A stretch of DNA of 64,000 bases from an uncultured Rhizobiaceae group bacterium. Lineage in GTDB: Bacteria; Pseudomonadota; Alphaproteobacteria; Rhizobiales; Rhizobiaceae. Position 1 is the first letter of the stretch; the number at the start of each line of letters is the position of its first letter. The DNA lies in NCBI GenBank assembly GCA_938010435.1, contig CALLUS010000013.1, positions 1-64,000 on the forward strand. The letters run 5' to 3'. The notes beneath the pieces were generated by a model. It saw only the letters and a program-made list of their open reading frames with translations, did no database searches and was not told the DNA's origin. Shown here in pieces: positions 44,945 through 52,929 of this stretch. The translations under genes were made by a program, and so were the position numbers.

Positions 44945-46012
44945 TTACTTTAGGTCTTTCGCATTGGCAGCACTGATGTCTGCTTCTGCAGCGGATACAG
45001 CTGATGTGAGTGCGTCGAACACTTCTGGGCCGCCTTTGACGTTGGCTTTGAACCAATCGTACACGGGTGCAGCAGATGTTTTGAACGCTGCTTTTTCAGC
45101 TGGTGTTGGTACATAAAGATCACCGCCACCTGCAACAAAGTCTTCATAAGCCTTGATCGACTTACGCTTTGGCGAAGCAAAGGTTGCTTGTTGAAGCGCA
45201 GAAAAACCATCGACCACAACTTGACGAATGTCTTCCGGCATGCCTTTGAACTTGTCGTTGTTCATCCACCACAACGCTCCCATGTAAGCATGGCCGTCGA
45301 GGGTTACATATTTCAGACCAGCATCAGGGAACTTCATGCCCATAATGTCGGTGATGCCGTTTTTAGAACCTTCAACAACACCTGTTTGGAATGATGTGAA
45401 AAGCTCCGGCCATGGGATTGGCGTAGGTGCAGCACCTAGTGCTTTCACAAGTTCTTGTGGAAGATCAGCAACAACTGTGCGGATTTTCAAACCTTCCATG
45501 TCCTTCGGCATTTGAACACGACGTTTGGTGTTCGCAAAGTTGCGCCAACCGCCTGTGTTGCCGATTGTCATGAGACGTATTTTGTCGCCTGAATCTTTCA
45601 GCGCCATATCACGCACTATGCGTGTGAAATCACCGGACAATACGTTTTCCGCAATGCGGTCATTGGCCATCAAATATGGAAGATCGAGAACCTGAACATA
45701 GGGGAACGCGCCCGCTGCGCCACCTGATGTGGAGATGTAAACATCGATTGAACCGTCAGCCACGCCTTGCAGACATTCAGCACCCTTTGAGCAAAGCTGT
45801 GTGCCGATGAAGAGTTCAACAGCCACTTTGCCGTTGGATGCCGCTTCAACGTAGTTTTTGAAAACCACGAGACCATCATAATCTTCATCGTTTTCGTTGG
45901 AGTTGGCTGTGGCACGAATTGTATAGTCCGCAGCCATGGCGCTGAGCGCGCTGCCAGCCAACAGGGTTGCAGTCATCGCAACCATGCCGAGCTTTTTTGT
46001 GAGTGTTTTCAT
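44945..46012 (-). CDS. TRAP transporter substrate-binding protein (DctP family)
   Basis: 355 residues with a signal peptide (about 1-27, SALSAMAA). Mature start DYTIRATANSNENDEDYDG; DctP motifs include the organic-anion arginine region KDMEGLKIRTVV, and PTPIPWPELFTSFQTGVVEG. The protein captures a periplasmic anion (carboxylate or sulfonate) and delivers it to DctQM. It is the last gene of the operon that begins with the flavin monooxygenase, 91 bases after dctM. Context suggests the ligand is the monooxygenase substrate, perhaps sulfoquinovose or a relative. Confidence 0.93.
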   Translation of the reverse strand: MKTLTKKLGMVAMTATLLAGSALSAMAADYTIRATANSNENDEDYDGLVVFKNYVEAASNGKVAVELFIGTQLCSKGAECLQGVADGSIDVYISTSGGAAGAFPYVQVLDLPYLMANDRIAENVLSGDFTRIVRDMALKDSGDKIRLMTIGNTGGWRNFANTKRRVQMPKDMEGLKIRTVVADLPQELVKALGAAPTPIPWPELFTSFQTGVVEGSKNGITDIMGMKFPDAGLKYVTLDGHAYMGALWWMNNDKFKGMPEDIRQVVVDGFSALQQATFASPKRKSIKAYEDFVAGGGDLYVPTPAEKAAFKTSAAPVYDWFKANVKGGPEVFDALTSAVSAAEADISAANAKDLK

Positions 46013-46103
46013 TTAAAGTCCTCCGAGTTTTGAGCGTCTCTTAGACACCCTTGGTAAAATCGTATCACCGACACGCTGTCGGTCAACGAAAGTTTGAAAA
46101 AGA

Positions 46104-47639
46104 TTAGAAAATTCCCCGCAACAACGGTCCCCATAGATCGACGTCTTTAACAAAGCCGAGCCACGATGGAATGCCCAGTGAGATGAACGGGAAATAAGTG
46201 ATCAGGAAAATCACAAACACTTCCACCGCAAGGAACGGAAGGATCGCGCGTGAAATGGTTTCCACTTTCACACCGGAAACCGACGACGCCACAAACAACA
46301 CTAACCCCATGGGCGGCGTAGCCAGACCCACGGTCAGGTTCACCGACATAATCATGGCAAAATGCACGGGATGAATACCCAAATTAATAAAAATGGGTGC
46401 CAAGATTGGGCCAAGAATGATGATCGCCGGACCCGCATCCAAAAACATGCCAACGACAAACAACAGCAAGTTGATGAGCAACAACAGCATCAACGGATCG
46501 CTTGTGAGCGTCAGAATAAAGTTGGCCAAATTTTCCGCAGCATAAGATAGGCTGACAACTGTTTTAAAAGCCATGGCCGCGCCAACCAACAAAAGCACAA
46601 CAGATGATGTGATCGCAGCCTTTATGAGAACGTCGGGTAATTCGTTCAGTTTCAAAGTGCCGAGAACCAACAATCCCAAAAGTGCGGCATAAGCCACGGC
46701 CAGAGCAGAAGCTTCTGTCGGCGTCGCCACTCCACCCAAAATGCCACCTAGAATAATCACAGGCGTGAGCAATGGCAGCACAGCACGTTTAGCGATGATG
46801 CGGAACTCAGGAGATGTCATCGGACGTGTGGTGACAAAAATTCCGTGAGAGACGATCAATGTTGCAAATGCAAAAACCCAATATCCGTAAGTCTCGTGAA
46901 AACCAGCTCCCATGTGTTGCAGTGTTTCCTGAGGTATGAACGCCCAAAGGATTGCGGCAAATATCAAACGCCCGATCACACGCGCTGCAATGTTCTCACC
47001 AAAACTGATATCCACATTATCAGGCACATAACGTTTGGCCGGAGGATAATCATAATGGTTCGCCATAACTCGTGTGACAATCATCAAACCGAGGCCAACA
47101 AGAATGCCGGGAACAATTCCACCTGCGAACAGCGCCGCCACGGAGACTTCCATCACATAGGCGTAAATGATCATAATTCCAGAAGGCGGAATGATCGGTC
47201 CAATGACGGAAGACGCCGCCGTGATCGCCGCTGAAAACTTGCGCGTGTAACCTTCTTTTTCCATGGCCGGAATGAGCATGGAGCCGAGCGCAGATGTGTC
47301 CGCTACTGCAGAGCCGGACATGCCCGCAAACAACATAGAAGACAAAATGTTCACTTGCGCCAAGCCGCCGCGCACCGAACCAATGATCGCTTGTGAGAAC
47401 GAGACTAAGCGTTCGGTGATACCACCACGGTTCATCAATTCACCCGCCAACATGAAAAACGGGATGGCCAGCAAAACGCCATTGTCGATGCCGTTGAATA
47501 TATTGCGATACATCAGCGCCACATCACGCTCTTGCCCGTTGAGATAGAGCAACAGCCCCGGCGCTGCGAGCATGGCAAAGAATACGGGAACACCGACCAG
47601 CAATAGAACGAGAAAGAGCGGAAGGAACCACGCGAGCAT
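46104..47639 (-). CDS. TRAP transporter large permease (DctM family)
   Basis: 511 residues, longer than the usual 425-440. N-terminal LFLVLLLVGVPVFFAMLAAP, SGSAVADTSALGSMLIPAM and GPIIPPSGIMIIYAY are DctM signatures. The sodium-coupled uptake channel. An extra stretch of about 75 residues with two membrane helices (near AILWAFIPQETLQHMGAGFH) sits in the middle, which accounts for the length. The start is four bases after the dctQ stop. Confidence 0.93.
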   Translation of the reverse strand: MLAWFLPLFLVLLLVGVPVFFAMLAAPGLLLYLNGQERDVALMYRNIFNGIDNGVLLAIPFFMLAGELMNRGGITERLVSFSQAIIGSVRGGLAQVNILSSMLFAGMSGSAVADTSALGSMLIPAMEKEGYTRKFSAAITAASSVIGPIIPPSGIMIIYAYVMEVSVAALFAGGIVPGILVGLGLMIVTRVMANHYDYPPAKRYVPDNVDISFGENIAARVIGRLIFAAILWAFIPQETLQHMGAGFHETYGYWVFAFATLIVSHGIFVTTRPMTSPEFRIIAKRAVLPLLTPVIILGGILGGVATPTEASALAVAYAALLGLLVLGTLKLNELPDVLIKAAITSSVVLLLVGAAMAFKTVVSLSYAAENLANFILTLTSDPLMLLLLINLLLFVVGMFLDAGPAIIILGPILAPIFINLGIHPVHFAMIMSVNLTVGLATPPMGLVLFVASSVSGVKVETISRAILPFLAVEVFVIFLITYFPFISLGIPSWLGFVKDVDLWGPLLRGIF

Positions 47640-47642
47640 CGG

Positions 47643-48245
47643 TTAATCTCCCACCATGGACATGGGAGAAACAGGTGGCGGGAACGCTTCATCACTCCAC
47701 ACGAGCCTGCCGAACAACCGCAAGATCAATTCCACAGAAACCGAAATCAGCATCCCCAACAACACGCTCATGGCGAGGTAAACATAGGCCGTGCGGAATT
47801 GCAGTTTCGTGCCCAAGAGTTGATTAATGCCAGAATCTTGCAACAAGCGGTTCAGACCAGAGGAGTCAAACAACAACGGTGCAGAAAAATGCGCCCATGC
47901 TTGATCCAACATGATCACGAGCACAGCAAGAGATAGAACAAGAATTGCAAGGGTGAGAAACAATCGCGCTTTACGCGGCAACAGGTCTGGCAGCATATCA
48001 ATTGAGACAAAACCAGCATATCGATATGCTGATGGAGCAACCAGCGCCATCATCCAGATCATCAGCGCACGCGCTGCTTCTTCTGGCCAAGGCAAGGCAT
48101 TGTTGAGAACGTAACGATAAAAAATTTGCAAAAGAACAGCTGTAACCATCAAGCCCATCGCGACACATCCAATGCCACGGCCGAACTTCAAAACATGATG
48201 ATTGATCTTGCCAATCACATGGATAATGGCTTGCAACCCTCCCAA
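47643..48245 (-). CDS. TRAP transporter small permease (DctQ family)
   Basis: 200 residues with four membrane segments. The motif RYVLNNALPWPEEAARALMI (aromatic then WPEE/R) is the DctQ signature. A C-terminal extension of about 30 residues lies in the cytoplasm. It is coupled to dctM (four-base gap) and follows the flavin reductase by 65 bases in the same operon. Confidence 0.92.
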   Translation of the reverse strand: MGGLQAIIHVIGKINHHVLKFGRGIGCVAMGLMVTAVLLQIFYRYVLNNALPWPEEAARALMIWMMALVAPSAYRYAGFVSIDMLPDLLPRKARLFLTLAILVLSLAVLVIMLDQAWAHFSAPLLFDSSGLNRLLQDSGINQLLGTKLQFRTAYVYLAMSVLLGMLISVSVELILRLFGRLVWSDEAFPPPVSPMSMVGD

Positions 48246-48310
48246 TCGTCGTCCTCCCTATTATGCTGCGTCGCTTAAACCTCCATCAAGAAACGCACTT
48301 TGAACTTCTG

Positions 48311-48868
48311 TCAGCTCTGCGGGTTGAACCCACCAAACTGGCCTTTCGCAAAAATCAACGGTGCACCTTTATTGGCCACAACGCCTTTCACCTGCCCCAC
48401 AATAATCACGTGATCACCAGCATCATGAACCGCTTGTTGATGACAATCAAAACGCGTCAAGGCATTGTTTAAAAGTGGAACACTATAGCCATCATAGCGC
48501 CAGTCACACGTTTCAAACGCATCAGCATTTTTCGCAAATTCCAGCGCTAGTTTATCCTGATCTTCACGCATCACATGAATGGAATAGTGCTCAGCATTTT
48601 GAAACGCATCGAACCGACCAGATGTTTTTGACAATGACCACAACACCAAAGCAGGCTCCAAAGACACCGAAGCAAACGAGTTAACCGTCATGCCTATAGG
48701 CCCTTCATTGGTAGACGTCGTAATGACCGTCACGCCTGTTCCAAAATGCCCAAGTGCATTGCGATATGCGCGCGCGTTTTCTAGTGACGGGACCAGCACA
48801 TTCTCATGCAGATCTTCGAACGAAGGAGCGGTAAGCCTTGCATCAGCAGTCATGACACCTACTCCCAT
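48311..48868 (-). CDS. Flavin reductase, partner of flavin monooxygenase (SmoA-like)
   Basis: 185 residues of the flavin reductase like / HpaC family: FGTGVTVITTSTNEGPIGMT binds FMN, followed by NSFASVSLEPALVLWSLSK and a C-terminal DHVIIVGQVKGVV strand. It would reduce FMN with NAD(P)H and hand it to the SsuD-type monooxygenase two genes upstream. ATG 48868 overlaps the preceding stop (TGATG) with GAGG seven bases upstream, favouring coupled translation; ATG 48853 is an alternative. The gene order monooxygenase-AKR-reductase matches the sulfoquinovose smo enzyme set. Confidence 0.88.
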   Translation of the reverse strand: MGVGVMTADARLTAPSFEDLHENVLVPSLENARAYRNALGHFGTGVTVITTSTNEGPIGMTVNSFASVSLEPALVLWSLSKTSGRFDAFQNAEHYSIHVMREDQDKLALEFAKNADAFETCDWRYDGYSVPLLNNALTRFDCHQQAVHDAGDHVIIVGQVKGVVANKGAPLIFAKGQFGGFNPQS

Positions 48869-49770
48869 CAAGCGACCTCATGACCAAGTGAATGGGTATA
48901 GATTTCAAACCAGGTTTGTCGATCAATAGAAATCTTCATTGCATCAGCAAGTGACTTAATGCGGTCCAGATTGTTGGTTCCAAGAACCGGCAGAATTTTT
49001 GCAGGATGCGCCAGCAACCAAGCCACGGCCACCGCGTCAACGCCCACATTTTGCTCCCTAGCAATGCGCTTCATTGCAGCGCGCAGATCCGCTGTATCCG
49101 CGTTGCTGTCATCAAACAGCGCACCACCCGCCAGAGGCGACCACGCCATGGGTTTGATACCGTGTTGCTGATGGAATGCCAGATCGCCATTTGTGAAAGC
49201 ATCAAGGGCCAGAACACTCATCTCGATTTGGTTCGTGATCAATTTTTCCTTCATACCGGACTGTAGAAGGTTCCAATCATGCGGTTTGAAATTCGAAACA
49301 CCAACAGATCCTACTTTGCCAGAAGCAACCGCAGCATCAAGTACCGCACCCGTTTCAATATGGTCCATCAATGGGTCAGGACGGTGAATGAGCAATAAGT
49401 CGATATGCTCAATCTGCATTTCCTTCAAAGAACATTCGATCGACTTTTCAATATGCGTTGCCGATGTATCGTAATATTTCACCCGTGCATCGCTGTAGCG
49501 ACCAACCGGTGCAACGATATCGCATTTGGTGATAATTTCCATTTTGTCACGTAATTGCGGAGCTTGTGCCAAACATGCACCCAATATGGTTTCAGCTTCA
49601 TAACCACCGTAAATATCAGCCTGATCAAAGCTGGTAATGCCTTGCTCAAGACAAGCTTCTATTTTCGCCTGAACATGACCAACAGATGTGTCTGCATCAT
49701 CGCCCAAACGCCACATGCCATAAATCACGCGGCTGAGTTCAAGTTTCTCGTTTAGTTTTACGCGTTCCAT
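48868..49770 (-). CDS. Aldo/keto reductase (YdhF/SmoB-like)
   Basis: 300 residues. Catalytic tetrad: Asp and Tyr in FDQADIYGGYEAE, Lys in IITKCDIV, His in LLLIHRPDPLMD. The NADP-binding C-terminus has VLGTNNLDRIKSLADA. The YdhF-type subfamily features GMWRLGDDADTS and AWSPLAGGALF are present. In the known SMO pathway, SmoB of this subfamily reduces 6-oxo-glucose to glucose with NADPH. Start overlaps the monooxygenase stop (TAATG). Confidence 0.9.
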   Translation of the reverse strand: MERVKLNEKLELSRVIYGMWRLGDDADTSVGHVQAKIEACLEQGITSFDQADIYGGYEAETILGACLAQAPQLRDKMEIITKCDIVAPVGRYSDARVKYYDTSATHIEKSIECSLKEMQIEHIDLLLIHRPDPLMDHIETGAVLDAAVASGKVGSVGVSNFKPHDWNLLQSGMKEKLITNQIEMSVLALDAFTNGDLAFHQQHGIKPMAWSPLAGGALFDDSNADTADLRAAMKRIAREQNVGVDAVAVAWLLAHPAKILPVLGTNNLDRIKSLADAMKISIDRQTWFEIYTHSLGHEVA

Positions 49771-50987
49771 TAACGGCGTTCTCCTACACCAAGCGGTGTC
49801 TTAGGTGTTGTGTCTGGTACCCGCCCCTGCAAATGCGGAAGCGAGCAAGTTTCTAAATGCGGCAAAACACGTTTCCCGAAACTTTCACACTCTTCCAAGT
49901 GCGGATAGCCGGAAAAGATAAACGCACGAATGCCCATCTTTTTATAGTCTTCAATCTGCGACAAAATCTGATCTGTTGAACCCACCAGCGCAGCACCACA
50001 GCCGGAACGCGCCCGTCCCACACCTGTCCACAAGTGCGGTTCTATATAACCTTCAAGATCAGCCAGTTCGCGATTTTTAGCTTGATGTGACACACCAAGC
50101 GAAGTCGCGTCCAATGCTCGTTCGCGGATCAACTTACCTTGCTCATCGTCTAATTTTGAAACCAACTCGCGGGCATATTCTTTCGCTTCAGCTTCCGTGT
50201 CACGCACAATCATGTGCACACGCAAACCATAGTCCAAAACGCGACCATAATGTTCGGCACGTTCGTTCACAGCTTTCATGCGTTCAGCCAGTTCTTCTTT
50301 TTTCTCCGGCCACATCAAATAAACGTCACAATGCTCACCACACAGGTTGAGAGCTGGCGGAGAATAGCCACCAAAATACAACAACGGCCCACCGTTTTGT
50401 TGGTACGGTTTAGCTGGTTCTGTGGTCAGGCCTTCAAACTGATAGACCTCACCTTGATAGTTAATTTCATCTTGCGTCCACGCCTGTTTCAAAATCTCTA
50501 CAACTTCACGAGAACGCTGATAACGAAGTGCGCTGTCTTCTTTTTGCCCGGGGAAATCCGACGAAATAATATTAACCGTCAATCGCCCCTTCATCATGTG
50601 GTCCAGCGTTGCGATAGTACGCGCTAACATAATGGGCTGCATTTCGCCGCAACGGACCGCCGCTAACATGTTAATATTTTCTGTTAGTGGCGCATTGCCG
50701 GCAACAAAGGTGAGAGTGTCTTGTCCCACCTGATAGGAAGATGGACATAGAATATTGCGATAGCCCAGCTTATCGGCTTTTTGAATGATTTTGGATGTGT
50801 TTTCCCAAGACGAGCGCAAATCTCCGTCCGGTTGACCAAGATACTGATAATCATCTGAACACAATGGCGCAAACCACGATACTTCAGCCGCTGTCGTATT
50901 TTCAGACCGGATGGGAACGATAGACATATCCTGTTTCAGCCCTGTACTCGAATAATGCGCTTTGCTAAGCGTTTGTGTATCAACCAT
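49770..50987 (-). CDS. LLM-class flavin-dependent monooxygenase (SsuD/SmoC-like)
   Basis: 405 residues of the bacterial luciferase-like / alkanesulfonate monooxygenase family. Seen are EVSWFAPLCSDDYQYLGQPD, NILCPSSYQVGQDT, RCGEMQPIMLARTIATLD, the FMN region GRLTVNIISSDFPGQKED, and YFGGYSPPA; GVGRARSGCGAALVGST is near the C-terminus. SsuD and SmoC use FMNH2 and oxygen to split a C-S bond and release sulfite. The start may be ATG 50987 or ATG 50927; neither has a good Shine-Dalgarno. Genes for a flavin reductase and aldo/keto reductase follow with overlapping starts, so the three form one translational unit. Substrate unproven; sulfoquinovose is the leading hypothesis. Confidence 0.88.
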   Translation of the reverse strand: MVDTQTLSKAHYSSTGLKQDMSIVPIRSENTTAAEVSWFAPLCSDDYQYLGQPDGDLRSSWENTSKIIQKADKLGYRNILCPSSYQVGQDTLTFVAGNAPLTENINMLAAVRCGEMQPIMLARTIATLDHMMKGRLTVNIISSDFPGQKEDSALRYQRSREVVEILKQAWTQDEINYQGEVYQFEGLTTEPAKPYQQNGGPLLYFGGYSPPALNLCGEHCDVYLMWPEKKEELAERMKAVNERAEHYGRVLDYGLRVHMIVRDTEAEAKEYARELVSKLDDEQGKLIRERALDATSLGVSHQAKNRELADLEGYIEPHLWTGVGRARSGCGAALVGSTDQILSQIEDYKKMGIRAFIFSGYPHLEECESFGKRVLPHLETCSLPHLQGRVPDTTPKTPLGVGERR

Positions 50988-51014
50988 ATATCAATATATC
51001 AATAGTGTATCAAT
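50978..51014. promoter_or_regulatory. TATCAA(T/C) repeat array, likely operator
   Basis: TATCAAC at 50978 and TATCAAT at 50989, 50997 and 51008 lie between the divergent monooxygenase and GntR genes. The spacing is 11, 8, 11, that is two pairs each one helical turn apart. The GntR protein encoded 45 bases away is the obvious candidate to bind. The first copy overlaps the start codon region of the monooxygenase gene. Confidence 0.55.
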
Positions 51015-51058
51015 CTGAATATGCCCCATAGTAAACTCCAAACAGCGACACTCACAAC

Positions 51059-51754
51059 ATGACAAGTGGAAAACTCCCGCTTCATATCCAGGTGAGCGAA
51101 ATGCTGGCACGCGAAATTCAGGCTGGTATTTACACAGATGGTTCAAAACTCGTGCCCGAACGCGACATGGCACAAGAATTAGAAATATCGGTTGGCACTT
51201 TGCGCAAAGCACTGGCCGATCTTACAGAAAAGGGATTACTCGAGCGAGTACATGGTTCGGGAAATTACATTCGAAAATCATCCCAAGCTCAAACGATATA
51301 CGGTTTCTTCCGCTTAGAATTATTGAAAGGTGGCGGCTTACCAACTGCAGAAATTATTTCTTTGAAGAAACAAAAAAAGCCACGTGATTTGCCCGAGTTT
51401 GGACACTCGGAATATGGGTTTAGGATCAGACGTTGGCGCAAACTCAATGGTGTAAATGCAGCGATCGAGGAAATTTGGTTGGACAGCAGTTACGCAGACA
51501 ATGTCACACAAGCTGATTTGCCAGATTCTCTTTACCAATATTACCGTCAGTCTTTGAACCTGTGGATCACCCGGGCAGAAGACTCTGTCAGTATTGCTCC
51601 CCCACCTTCTTGGAAACCAAACAACTTTGCATCCAATGCCTCTGTTTGGGGGTATATTGAGCGGCACAGCTTTGACCAAAACAACACGATCGCAGAATAT
51701 TCACGAACATGGTTTGACCCCACATCAACACGCTTTATGGCCCGTTGGACCTAA
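51059..51754 (+). CDS. GntR-family transcriptional regulator
   Basis: 231 residues. The winged helix-turn-helix (LPLHIQVSEMLAREIQAGIY, LVPERDMAQELEISVGTLRK, GLLERVHGSGNYI) matches the HutC-type GntR subfamily. A ligand-binding UTRA-like domain of about 150 residues follows, starting with the FRLELLKGGGLPTAEI segment. It is divergent from the monooxygenase operon and is followed by the Gfo/Idh gene 22 bases downstream, so it most likely controls both. Confidence 0.9.
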   Translation: MTSGKLPLHIQVSEMLAREIQAGIYTDGSKLVPERDMAQELEISVGTLRKALADLTEKGLLERVHGSGNYIRKSSQAQTIYGFFRLELLKGGGLPTAEIISLKKQKKPRDLPEFGHSEYGFRIRRWRKLNGVNAAIEEIWLDSSYADNVTQADLPDSLYQYYRQSLNLWITRAEDSVSIAPPPSWKPNNFASNASVWGYIERHSFDQNNTIAEYSRTWFDPTSTRFMARWT

Positions 51755-51776
51755 CTGATATCGAAGGAATTCAAAT

Positions 51777-52865
51777 TTGACGACTTTGCGTTACGGCATC
51801 ATAGGATGCGGCATGATGGGCCAAGAGCACATCAAAAACATTCAATTGTTGGATGATACAGAAATCGTGGCAATCTTCGAACCAGATGCTGGAATGCGCG
51901 ATATTGCAAAGTCTCTCATCCCCAACGTCGCCTTTGAAAATTCAATTGAAAAATTGCTGAACCGTGGAGACATTGATTGTCTTGTAATTGTCAGCCCGAA
52001 CTATGTGCATGCAGAACAATTGCGTGAAATCGCCCACATCAACCCGCTCCCTATACTGGTGGAAAAACCGTTGATCACCGATCCAAAAGATCAGGCAGAT
52101 ATTGAACACATGATTGTAACCTACCCCGCCCCGATTTGGGTGGCGATGGAATATCGCTACATGCCACCTGTTGCTGCTCTGATCAACGAAGTGGAAAAAA
52201 CCACTGGCGGCGTCAAGCTTTTGACCATCCGTGAACATCGTTTTCCATTTTTGGAAAAGGTCGGAGACTGGAACCGTTTCAACGAAAAATCCGGTGGCAC
52301 GCTGGTGGAAAAATGTTGCCACTTCTTCGATCTCATGCGGCTCATTCTCAAAAGTGAACCCGTGCGTGTCATGGCGTCAGCCGGACAATCCGTGAACCAC
52401 CTAGATGAAACTTACCAAGGGCGCACACCTGACATTTGGGACAATGGTTATGTGATCGTAGACTTTTCATCGGGCGCACGGGCCATGTTGGAATTGTGCA
52501 TGTTCGCAGAAGGTGCGCAGTATCAAGAAGAGATTTCCGCCGTGGGTACCAAAGGAAAAATTGAATGTCTCGTCCCGGGCCCCGGTCGTTTTTGGCCAGA
52601 ACATTTGGGGGCGGCGCCGACACCCAAACTCATTATCAGCCCACGAAGTCCACGTGGTCCAGTAGAGCGCACTATAGCCGTTGACCCTCTGTTGCTGGAA
52701 GCCGGTGACCACAACGGTTCTACATTTTACCAACACCAAAAATTTCAACAGGTTGTTTTAAAAAACGGAACATCTGAAGTTTCCCTCCATGATGGATTGA
52801 CGGCAGTTCGCATGGGTATGGCCGCTCAAGAATCTGCATCAACAGGCCAATCCGTAGATTTGTAA
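51777..52865 (+). CDS. Gfo/Idh/MocA-family NAD(P)-dependent protein, possible GH188-type glycosidase
   Basis: 362 residues starting at TTG with AAGGAA eight bases upstream. Rossmann start YGIIGCGMMGQEHIKN, conserved VEKPL motif (catalytic-lysine region), and the C-terminal domain with GGTLVEKCCHFFDLMRLIL carrying the conserved His-Asp. The family includes sugar dehydrogenases and NAD-dependent glycosidases. GH188 sulfoquinovosidases have this fold, which would fit a sulfoquinovose locus that otherwise has no glycosidase. Dehydrogenase activity on a sugar is the alternative. Co-transcribed with the GntR gene. Confidence 0.85.
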   Translation: MTTLRYGIIGCGMMGQEHIKNIQLLDDTEIVAIFEPDAGMRDIAKSLIPNVAFENSIEKLLNRGDIDCLVIVSPNYVHAEQLREIAHINPLPILVEKPLITDPKDQADIEHMIVTYPAPIWVAMEYRYMPPVAALINEVEKTTGGVKLLTIREHRFPFLEKVGDWNRFNEKSGGTLVEKCCHFFDLMRLILKSEPVRVMASAGQSVNHLDETYQGRTPDIWDNGYVIVDFSSGARAMLELCMFAEGAQYQEEISAVGTKGKIECLVPGPGRFWPEHLGAAPTPKLIISPRSPRGPVERTIAVDPLLLEAGDHNGSTFYQHQKFQQVVLKNGTSEVSLHDGLTAVRMGMAAQESASTGQSVDL

Positions 52866-52880
52866 AGGCACATTAAAAAC

Positions 52881-52910
52881 AAAGCAGGCCCCTGAAGGAG
52901 CCTGTTTCAA
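52881..52910 (+). terminator. Probable terminator after the Gfo/Idh gene
   Basis: CAGGC (52885-52889) and GCCTG (52900-52904) pair, with a further CC/GG around TGAA, followed by TTTC. It lies between convergent genes and could serve both strands. Confidence 0.55.
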
Positions 52911-52929
52911 TGTTTGCAAGTGCTATTTG

